Source of the DNA: Acidimicrobiia bacterium
GTDB lineage: Bacteria; Actinomycetota; Acidimicrobiia; Acidimicrobiales; Poriferisodalaceae
Reading direction: 5' to 3'
Assembly (NCBI GenBank): GCA_026983855.1
Contig: JALSTE010000017.1
Coordinates: forward strand, 1-5,622
Length of the DNA: 5,622 bases
Shown: one piece after another, positions 1-4,971 of the stretch
Layout of the letters: each line of letters begins with the position of its first letter
Numbering within the stretch: position 1 is the stretch's first letter
Notes under the pieces: generated by a model
Databases searched by the model: none
Told to the model about the DNA's origin: nothing
Seen by the model: only the letters and a program-made list of their open reading frames with translations
Made by a program: the position numbers and the translations under genes

Positions 1-1247
1 GGAGGATGCTGCCGGGACATGGCCTCGATGGACTCCACCACCCTCTGGAGGGAACCGGCCTCGGGGCCGAGCGGCCGCCCGGCGGCAGTCGTTCCGGCCG
101 GGCCGGGGCCGGTCGGATTGGCCGATACCGCTCCGCCTTCTCCCCCACCGATGGTCGGCACGGATCCCGACGTGGATCCTGTCGACATGGATCCTGTCGA
201 TGCGGGTCCCGTCGATACCGGAGCGGCGGTGTCGTTGGCGGTGGCTCCCGTGGCGGCCAGGGCCGACCCGGCCGCCGTCACCGGCGACGGATCCGTCGGA
301 GTGGTCGTCGGAGCCGACGGCGAGGCCGATTCCGACAAGGTGGCGCCGGTCAACCCCGAACCGGGAGTCCCCGGGGCGGGTGAGGATGACTTCCCACTCG
401 ATCCAACCGATCTCCCCTTACCGGTCCTCTCCTCCTTGGACGACCCGGGGGCACCAACCGCCACACCACCCGTCGCGGTGGCCACGGCCGATTCCCCCAC
501 CACGGTCTCCACCGGCGCCGCCACCGGGTCGAGTTCCGGCCCGGAGGATTCGGCCGCCACCGGGGCCCCGACGACCGGGAGATCACCGTCCGCCACGATC
601 GTCGGCTCCGTCTCCGGAGCCTCGGCGACCGCGGCCCCGGGGACCATCTCAGCCGCGGATGCCGCCTCATCCACCCCGTCACTCGGAATCGAGCCTCCCT
701 CGGCGGCGTCGACCGTCTCACCCGTCGGCGCCTCGCCGGCCGCCGGGGCCACCGACCGCACCGCCGGGGCCACGGTCTGCGCTCCGGTGGCGTCCCCGCC
801 GGCGGTCACCGGTGCGTCCTCACCCCGAGGCGTTGCGACGGCGGCCGCTTCGGTTCCTGCCGGGTTGACCTTCTGTTCATCCGTTCGGGCCGCGGGGCGC
901 CCGGAACTCCCGCCCCTGTCGGCCTTGGCGACCTTCCGCCTCCGGGTGGGCCCCACCCGCTCGGGGCTCGCATCCCTTTCGACGCTCCGACCCGATCGGT
1001 TCCCATCGGAACGGTCGACCGAGTCATCGGTACGACGCTTCAGCACATTGTCGCGAGGCTCCGGAGTCGGGTCCTGGCCCCGGGCTCGCCCCACCGCACC
1101 GACGGCCTCACCCCGCAAGCGGGTCGGATCACCGGCGAGGGCCCGGCGGTAGTGGTCGCCGAAGGCCTCGGCCACCGAACGGGGCGGCTCAGCAGTGGGA
1201 GGGTCCAGCAGTTGGGCACCCGCCGAGGGCGTCACGGGATTGGTCAT
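1..1247 (-). CDS. fliK: Probable flagellar hook-length control protein FliK, N-terminal part (3' end beyond window)
   Basis: An open frame starts at the ATG at 1247-1245 and continues without a stop to the left edge, giving 415 complete codons. A GGAG ribosome site lies 7 nt upstream (1258-1255), and the start overlaps the transglycosylase stop as ATGA. Residues 1-55 look partly helical (for example SVAEAFGDHYRRALAG), residues 55-125 are Arg/Asp-rich, and about 125-400 are Ala/Pro/Thr/Gly/Val-rich, low-complexity and probably disordered. Residues 345-359 are a short pentapeptide repeat (STGPA, STGSM, STGST). The last residues, SLQRVVESIEAMSRQHPP, return to a helical composition. FliK proteins are exported molecular rulers with a long variable N-terminal part and a C-terminal hook domain that switches export specificity; that domain would lie just outside the window. 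The assignment rests on composition and position after fliI-fliJ, not on a visible conserved domain. No transmembrane segment or signal peptide is apparent. Confidence 0.7.
   Translation of the reverse strand, partial: MTNPVTPSAGAQLLDPPTAEPPRSVAEAFGDHYRRALAGDPTRLRGEAVGAVGRARGQDPTPEPRDNVLKRRTDDSVDRSDGNRSGRSVERDASPERVGPTRRRKVAKADRGGSSGRPAARTDEQKVNPAGTEAAAVATPRGEDAPVTAGGDATGAQTVAPAVRSVAPAAGEAPTGETVDAAEGGSIPSDGVDEAASAAEMVPGAAVAEAPETEPTIVADGDLPVVGAPVAAESSGPELDPVAAPVETVVGESAVATATGGVAVGAPGSSKEERTGKGRSVGSSGKSSSPAPGTPGSGLTGATLSESASPSAPTTTPTDPSPVTAAGSALAATGATANDTAAPVSTGPASTGSMSTGSTSGSVPTIGGGEGGAVSANPTGPGPAGTTAAGRPLGPEAGSLQRVVESIEAMSRQHP
161..217 (-). repeat. Short tandem 15-bp repeat in the FliK-like gene
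   Basis: Three 15-bp units at 203-217, 188-202 and 173-187, plus a degenerate 12-bp unit at 161-172, encode in the minus frame STGPA, STGSM, STGST and SGSV. The unit length is a multiple of three, so copy-number change would keep the frame. The two central units differ only at the last base; the outer ones differ at a few positions. This fits slippage-driven length change in a disordered linker. Confidence 0.7.
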
Positions 1248-1918
1248 GGATTCGCTCCAAGTAGACGTTCATAGCGGTCGGTCACGATTCGCACGTAGGC
1301 CTGGGTCTCGGCGATGTTCGGAACTCCGCCCGACTGCCGGACCCGACCCGGGCCGGCGTTGTAGGCGGCCAGGGCCAGATCCACCCGTCCGAAGGTGGAC
1401 AACTGCCCCGCCAGGTAGCGGGCCCCGCCCTCGAGATTCTGGATCGGATCCGAGGGATCGACACCGAGACCGGCCGCGGTTCCCGGCATGAGCTGGGCCA
1501 GGCCCCGGGCCCCGACCGGGGAGACGGCATCAGCCCGGAAGCCCGACTCCGTCCACACCAGTGAGGCCAGGAGCCGCGGATCCACCCCGTTGGCAGCGGC
1601 GGCGTCCTCGATGGCACCTATCCACGGCTGGGCCCGTTCCGGCAGGAGTTGCTCCCAACCCGATCCGGCGGCGGGGGGCAACGAGGATGGATCGTAGGTC
1701 CGGGCCAGGGGCCTCGAACCCGCCGTCTGACGTTGGGGCCCCACCGCCACCGTGGGTGCCGAGGTCCCCGAGGATGAGAGGTCGAGCCGCGGACCACCAC
1801 CGGAGGCTCCGGCCAGGGTGGCGGCGAAGGACCGCGCCCCGCCCAGAAAAGTCGACGCCTGTCGATAGGAGGAGGTGATCTCGCTGATCCGGCCACTCAC
1901 GGGGCTGGTCGCCGTCAC
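1244..1918 (-). CDS. Lytic transglycosylase, SLT domain, flagellum-associated
   Basis: A 224-residue protein predicted to cleave the glycan strands of peptidoglycan, probably to let the flagellar rod through the wall. Residues 1-95 are Ser/Ala/Gly-rich and probably flexible. Residues 96-222 form a goose-lysozyme-like SLT domain with the family motifs in order: LLASLVWTESGFRADAVSP (116-134) with the likely catalytic Glu124, GARGLAQLMPGTA (136-148) and LALAAYNAGPGRV (181-193). The start is a GTG at 1918-1916 overlapping the fliJ stop as GTGA, with GGAG 7 nt upstream (1929-1926). There is no hydrophobic signal peptide, so if it acts in the wall it would have to leave by another route, plausibly the flagellar export apparatus, much as FlgJ or SltF serve rod assembly elsewhere. 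The enzyme class is clear; the flagellar role is inferred from its place between fliJ and the FliK-like gene in an overlapping operon. Confidence 0.9.
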   Translation of the reverse strand: MTATSPVSGRISEITSSYRQASTFLGGARSFAATLAGASGGGPRLDLSSSGTSAPTVAVGPQRQTAGSRPLARTYDPSSLPPAAGSGWEQLLPERAQPWIGAIEDAAAANGVDPRLLASLVWTESGFRADAVSPVGARGLAQLMPGTAAGLGVDPSDPIQNLEGGARYLAGQLSTFGRVDLALAAYNAGPGRVRQSGGVPNIAETQAYVRIVTDRYERLLGANP

Positions 1919-2352
1919 AGTCCCGCTCCATCATCGCGTCCGTGGCGAATGAGAACGAGCTCGTCCATCGCCATCTGGGCGGCCCGGGCCGCCTCGGCCG
2001 CGGTCACGATTCGGCGCTTGGCCTGCAGTTTGCCAACGGCCTTGCGACGTGATGCCGCCGAGACGAGGGCACCCCGTGCCCGGTCGATTTCGGCCTGGCA
2101 GTGGACCATCTCCTCGCGTGCGGCCTCGATGTCCTCGGACTTGCGCACCCCCTGCAGGTGCAGGGACAGGAGCTGTCCCGGGGTGAGGGACACGCCGACG
2201 TCGAGGGAGGGGCCCCCGGCCCGAATCTCCCGGAGCTTCTCCTGGGCGTCAGCGAGCCGCCTCTGGGTGTGGGCCAGATCCTGCTGGGCCTGACGCTCAC
2301 GTATCCGCCGCAGGCGGGCCACCACGTCAAGACCGCGTCGACGGGTGCTCAT
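1915..2352 (-). CDS. fliJ: Flagellar export protein FliJ-like coiled coil
   Basis: A 145-residue, highly charged protein, close to the usual FliJ length of about 147. Residues 8-45 and 70-132 are predicted long helices rich in Arg, Glu, Gln and Ala with coiled-coil spacing. They are separated by a Gly/Pro-containing break at about 45-62 (GGPSLDVGVSLTPGQ), matching the antiparallel two-helix hairpin of FliJ. In known systems FliJ sits in the centre of the FliI hexamer like the gamma stalk of F1-ATPase, couples it to FlhA and escorts free chaperones. FliJ sequences diverge strongly, so the call relies on size, coiled-coil character and its place directly after fliI. The ATG at 2352-2350 overlaps the fliI TGA as ATGA, with a GGAGAGG ribosome site at 2364-2358. 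The tail after residue 133 is short and polar. Confidence 0.8.
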   Translation of the reverse strand: MSTRRRGLDVVARLRRIRERQAQQDLAHTQRRLADAQEKLREIRAGGPSLDVGVSLTPGQLLSLHLQGVRKSEDIEAAREEMVHCQAEIDRARGALVSAASRRKAVGKLQAKRRIVTAAEAARAAQMAMDELVLIRHGRDDGAGL

Positions 2353-3725
2353 GAGATCCTCTCCGCTATCGCCAGAGCCAGATCCCAGGCCTCCTCGGTA
2401 CGACCGACGTCATTGGGGGCCTGGGCGAGGAGGGCCTCGATATCGGCCTGAACCATCAGTCCGGCATCGGCCCGGGGGTTGGTCCCGGCCACGTAGGCGC
2501 CGACCTCCACCAGGTCGCGTACCTCCGCCGCCGCGGCCATGGCCGAACGGAGAACGGCGGCCGCCCGCGACCTCTCGGGGGAAACCACCCGATCGGCGAG
2601 TCGGCTCAGGGAGGCGAGGGGATCCACCGCCGGATACTGACCACGGTGGGCCAGGGAGCGGTCCAACACGATGTGACCATCGAGAATCGACCGGGCCGAG
2701 TCGGCGACCGGGTCGTTCATGTCGTCCCCATCGACAAGCACCGTGTAGTAGGAGGTGATCGTACCGTTGGCCCGAGGTCCAGTGCGTTCCAGCAGGGCCG
2801 CCATCAGGGAGAACACCGAGGGTGTGTAGCCCCGGCTGGTGGGCGGTTCACCCGAGGCCACTCCCAGTTCCCGCTGGGCCATCGCCAGGCGGGTTAGGGA
2901 GTCGAAGAGGAACATGACGTCCAACCCACCGTCGGCGAAGTACTCGGCGTAGCGCACCGCCAACTCAGCCGCCCGACGTCTGAGGATCGCCGACTGGTCG
3001 GAGGTGGCCACCACCACGACACTGCGGGCCAGCCCCTCCGAACCCAACTCGTCCTCGATCATCTCCCGGACCTCACGGCCACGCTCACCGATCAGGGCCA
3101 CGACATTCACGTCGGCCTCGGTACCGCGGGCCATCATCCCCAGGAGGGTCGACTTGCCGACACCCGAGCCCCCGAAGATTCCCAGTCGCTGTCCCCGGCC
3201 GGCGGGACACATGAGGTCCAGCACCCTCACGCCCATCGCCAGCGGCTGCTCCACCCTCCGACGCTGGAGGGGGCTCGGTGAGGGCTCGGTGAGGTTCAGT
3301 AGTTGGCCGGTGATCGGAGGGCCGCCGTCGAGGGGACGGCCGAGTCCGTCGACGACACGACCCAACAGGCCCTCTCCGGCGACGACCATCGAACGGGATC
3401 CGGCCGCTGCGACCCGATCCCCCTGGCCTATTCCCTCCGCCGACTCGAACAGGGCCGCCACCCCTCCCGTGGGAGTCACCGCTATGACCTCCCCGCGGCG
3501 AGGCGGCCCGTCACCCTGGATCTCGATCGGGTCACCCACCTTGACCCTGAGCCCGCGGATCTCGACCTCCACCCCCCGCACCCTGGCCACCGAACCGGTG
3601 ATCCGGGCGAAGTCGATTCCCCGGAGCCGGTCGACGAGATCAGGCAGGACGCGGCTCACCGTCGCCGAGGAGCCGGTCCCGGTGGTCGGGTTCCGGAGTC
3701 CGGAATCTGTGCGCAGGGCGGTCAT
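2349..3725 (-). CDS. fliI: Flagellum-specific export ATPase FliI
   Basis: A 458-residue F1-beta-like ATPase that energises flagellar type III export at the cytoplasmic base of the basal body. An N-terminal beta-barrel domain spans about 38-115. The catalytic core holds the Walker A loop GGSGVGKST (185-193), the GERGREV motif (213-219, with the likely catalytic Glu), Walker B VMFLFDSLTR (270-279, Asp275), GYTPSVFS (299-306) and the FliI/YscN-type DGHIVLDRSLA (349-359). The C-terminal helical domain follows to the end. Length matches the family (about 440-460). The ATG at 3725-3723 is the first start after the fliE stop, but no Shine-Dalgarno sequence precedes it. Residues 1-25 are Ser/Thr/Gly-rich and unlike the amphipathic FliH-binding segment described in Salmonella, so an internal GTG at codon 23 remains possible. 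The neighbouring flgB, flgC, fliE and fliJ support a flagellar rather than a virulence type III ATPase. Confidence 0.95.
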   Translation of the reverse strand: MTALRTDSGLRNPTTGTGSSATVSRVLPDLVDRLRGIDFARITGSVARVRGVEVEIRGLRVKVGDPIEIQGDGPPRRGEVIAVTPTGGVAALFESAEGIGQGDRVAAAGSRSMVVAGEGLLGRVVDGLGRPLDGGPPITGQLLNLTEPSPSPLQRRRVEQPLAMGVRVLDLMCPAGRGQRLGIFGGSGVGKSTLLGMMARGTEADVNVVALIGERGREVREMIEDELGSEGLARSVVVVATSDQSAILRRRAAELAVRYAEYFADGGLDVMFLFDSLTRLAMAQRELGVASGEPPTSRGYTPSVFSLMAALLERTGPRANGTITSYYTVLVDGDDMNDPVADSARSILDGHIVLDRSLAHRGQYPAVDPLASLSRLADRVVSPERSRAAAVLRSAMAAAAEVRDLVEVGAYVAGTNPRADAGLMVQADIEALLAQAPNDVGRTEEAWDLALAIAERIS

Positions 3726-3734
3726 CGTCGACGT

Positions 3735-4037
3735 CTAGAGCTGGAGGTTGCTGATCTGCTGATAGGCCTGCACCGCCTGATCCCGGACCGCCACCAGCAG
3801 GTCAACGGTCAGACGGGCCTTGGTGGTGGCGGCCAGGACGTCGTGAACCTGGACGTCCTCCCCGGCCGCCAGCTTCCCGACCATCTCGTCGGCGAAGCGC
3901 TCGGAGTCCGAGGCGTTCTGCAGGGCGTCGCCCAGGATGTTTCCGAATCCGCCCTGGGCCGCTCCGGCGGAGGGTGCGCCCGAGGTGGACGTCACTCCCC
4001 CCAGCGGTACGACGGGGGCCACGGGTACGACGGTCAT
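3735..4037 (-). CDS. fliE: Flagellar hook-basal body complex protein FliE
   Basis: A 100-residue protein (about 104 in E. coli) that joins the MS ring to the proximal rod and is among the first exported subunits. The C-terminal half carries the family pattern: AGEDVQVHDVLAATTKARLT (58-77) followed by VDLLVAVRDQAVQAYQQISN (78-97), with two amphipathic helices ending in a hydrophobic tail. Residues 1-30 are Val/Pro/Ala/Gly-rich and variable. I chose the ATG at 4037-4035 over an upstream in-frame TTG at 4052 because a GGAAGGTGA ribosome site (4050-4042) sits just before it. The gene begins 4 nt after the flgC stop, which lies within that ribosome site. It ends in TAG, the only amber stop in the window, and is in the same reading frame as fliI, which starts after only 9 more bases. 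Confidence 0.92.
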   Translation of the reverse strand: MTVVPVAPVVPLGGVTSTSGAPSAGAAQGGFGNILGDALQNASDSERFADEMVGKLAAGEDVQVHDVLAATTKARLTVDLLVAVRDQAVQAYQQISNLQL

Positions 4038-4041
4038 CGGA

Positions 4042-4050
4042 TCACCTTCC
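4042..4050 (-). promoter_or_regulatory. Ribosome binding site of fliE, overlapping the flgC stop
   Basis: Minus-strand GGAAGGTGA lies 4-12 nt before the ATG at 4037 and its last three bases are the flgC stop TGA. This strong site decides the fliE start against the TTG at 4052 and suggests translational coupling of fliE to flgC. Confidence 0.8.
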
Positions 4051-4443
4051 AATTCCCAGGGCGGCCTGATAGGCCTCCTCGGCGGCCGAGACCACCTGAA
4101 GATTCATCTGGTAGTGGCGGGTGGCCACTATGAGATCGGCCATCTGACCGGCCACGTCGATCACCGGCCCCTGCACATTGCCGTTGTCGTCGGCGAGGGG
4201 GTTCTCGGGGTCGTAGTAGAGGGGGGCGTCCCCCTCGGCCTTGACGATGTCGGTGAGTTGGACACCGGACCCCCCGGCGGCCACATCCTCCCGTACCACG
4301 AGGTACTTGGCCCGGAAGGCCTCGTCATCGGTGGAGGTGACGGTGTTCACGTTGGAGAGGTTGTGTCCGAGCACGTCCATCCACCGGCTGGCCATGGTGG
4401 CTCCGGTCCTGGCTATGTCGATCGCCCCGAAGGGACCACTCAT
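4042..4443 (-). CDS. flgC: Flagellar basal-body rod protein FlgC
   Basis: A 133-residue proximal rod subunit (134 in E. coli) assembled outside the inner membrane after export. The N-terminal helix and rod-family motif are visible at 8-34, with HNLSNVNT (27-34) in place of the common NNIANANT. The variable centre is followed by YYDPENPLADDNGNV (76-90), matching the FlgC pattern YDPxxPxADxxGxV. The C-terminal helix DVAGQMADLIVATRHYQMNL (96-115) and the terminal ALGIGR (128-133) are also characteristic. The ATG at 4443-4441 has GGGGAG 7 nt upstream (4456-4451). It starts 34 nt after the flgB stop and ends 4 nt before fliE. No signal peptide is present, as expected for a subunit exported through the flagellar channel. 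Confidence 0.95.
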   Translation of the reverse strand: MSGPFGAIDIARTGATMASRWMDVLGHNLSNVNTVTSTDDEAFRAKYLVVREDVAAGGSGVQLTDIVKAEGDAPLYYDPENPLADDNGNVQGPVIDVAGQMADLIVATRHYQMNLQVVSAAEEAYQAALGIGR

Positions 4444-4477
4444 GTCATTTCTCCCCGGTCGGTTCGTATCGGGTCGT

Positions 4478-4846
4478 TCATCGTCCGCCGATCGCCGAGC
4501 GCAGGATGTCGGCCTTGTAGTTGAATCCGTTGATGACCGCCTGGAACATGAGGTTGTCCTGGATCATCTCCGTCGTCTCGACCTCGAGGTCCACGCTGTT
4601 GCCGTTGACATCCACGTAGTTGTCGCGCAGGGTCTCGATTCCCGCCGGTCCCGACCGGAGGTCCGTCACGTCTCCCCCTCGCAGGCGCTGGGAGAGGATC
4701 GATTCGAAGTCAACGGTCTTGGCCCGGAAGTTGGGCGTCTCGGCGTTGGCGATGTTGTTGGCACGGAGTTCGGCCCGTCGGGTCAGGCCGGTCATGGCGT
4801 AGCTGGTGACGTCGAAGACACCGTCTCCGAGGTTCACTCCTGACAT
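4478..4846 (-). CDS. flgB: Flagellar basal-body rod protein FlgB
   Basis: A 122-residue proximal rod subunit, slightly shorter than E. coli FlgB (138). The rod-protein signature is clear at residues 29-48 (ANNIANAETPNFRAKTVDFE). The C-terminal FlgB pattern YVDVNGNSVDLEVETTEM (77-94) and the final helix with LMFQAVINGFNYKADILRSA (99-118) follow. The open frame extends upstream to 4942, but that stretch crosses the terminator-like hairpin and has no rod-protein character. The ATG at 4846-4844 has GGAG 7 nt upstream (4857-4854) and gives the expected N-terminus MSGVNLGDGV. It is the first gene of the flagellar run in this window; flgC follows after 34 nt. Confidence 0.95.
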   Translation of the reverse strand: MSGVNLGDGVFDVTSYAMTGLTRRAELRANNIANAETPNFRAKTVDFESILSQRLRGGDVTDLRSGPAGIETLRDNYVDVNGNSVDLEVETTEMIQDNLMFQAVINGFNYKADILRSAIGGR

Positions 4847-4853
4847 GGGATCG

Positions 4854-4857
4854 CTCC
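4854..4857 (-). promoter_or_regulatory. Ribosome binding site fixing the flgB start
   Basis: Minus-strand GGAG with a 7-nt spacer before the ATG at 4846. The same motif and spacer occur before flgC, the transglycosylase and the FliK-like gene, so this appears to be the organism's usual arrangement. It argues against the longer open frame starting at 4942. Confidence 0.75.
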
Positions 4858-4865
4858 GGGGGTCC

Positions 4866-4913
4866 GAAAAATGGCAACAGGGAAGCACAGGCGCTTGCCC
4901 GGGCTTCCCTGCC
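4866..4913 (-). terminator. Intrinsic terminator-like hairpin between lgt and flgB
   Basis: Read on the minus strand, GGCA GGGAAGC (4913-4903) pairs with GCTTCCC (4886-4880) and TGCC (4876-4873), leaving a 3-nt bulge TGT (4879-4877). The alternative register CAGGGAAGC/GCTTCCCTG is a perfect 9-bp stem with a 16-nt loop. The extended stem is followed at once by ATTTTTC (4872-4866), a short U tract. It lies 59 bp past the lgt stop and would serve as the lgt terminator. Because it ends only 20 bp before the flgB start it could also act as an attenuator in the flgB leader. Confidence 0.65.
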
Positions 4914-4930
4914 GTCGAATCGAGATCCGT

Positions 4931-4945
4931 TCTGTTTGGCACAGA
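4931..4945. repeat. Small inverted repeat in the lgt-flgB leader
   Basis: TCTGT, a 5-nt loop TTGGC, and ACAGA form a perfect 5-bp stem 18 bp upstream of the terminator-like hairpin. It is short enough to be chance, but could be part of a folded leader RNA. Confidence 0.35.
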
Positions 4946-4971
4946 CCCCGTCGTCCGGTCCCCGATCCGCT

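Larger units (their letters stand above)
4847..4971 (-). other. Intergenic leader between lgt and flgB
   Basis: These 125 bp form the only gap of any size in the window. Besides the terminator-like hairpin and the flgB ribosome site, they hold a small stem-loop (TCTGT at 4931-4935 and ACAGA at 4941-4945). I see no convincing -10/-35 pair for the housekeeping sigma factor and no GCCGATAA-type flagellar sigma-28 box, so the flgB promoter is not located. Confidence 0.5.

Noticed and set aside
19..1152. Plus-strand open frame of 377 codons, Ala/Pro/Ser/Thr-rich
   Set aside because: It is antisense to the FliK-like gene. Its Ala/Pro/Ser/Thr composition is what a frame opposite low-complexity GC-rich coding DNA gives. 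The minus-strand frame is open over the whole stretch, has a ribosome site and continues the operon by an ATGA overlap.
3004..3738. Plus-strand open frame of 244 codons
   Set aside because: Antisense to fliI; the Ser/Thr/Pro/Arg-rich translation is a shadow of the fliI codons.
4038..4052. Longer fliE starting at a TTG at 4052
   Set aside because: The stretch contains the ribosome site of the ATG at 4037, and an ATG with a strong site is preferred over a TTG.
3303..4133. Plus-strand open frame of 276 codons
   Set aside because: It is antisense to fliI, fliE and part of flgC, which have clear family motifs; its translation is Arg/Gly/His-rich with no recognisable domain.
4847..4942. Longer flgB with 32 extra N-terminal residues
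   Set aside because: The extension runs through the terminator-like hairpin and lacks rod-protein character; the ATG at 4846 has a well-spaced GGAG and yields the expected FlgB N-terminus.
4866..4945. Riboswitch such as a cyclic-di-GMP aptamer in the flgB leader
   Set aside because: There are stem-loops, but I could not match conserved aptamer core sequences; a terminator is the simpler reading.
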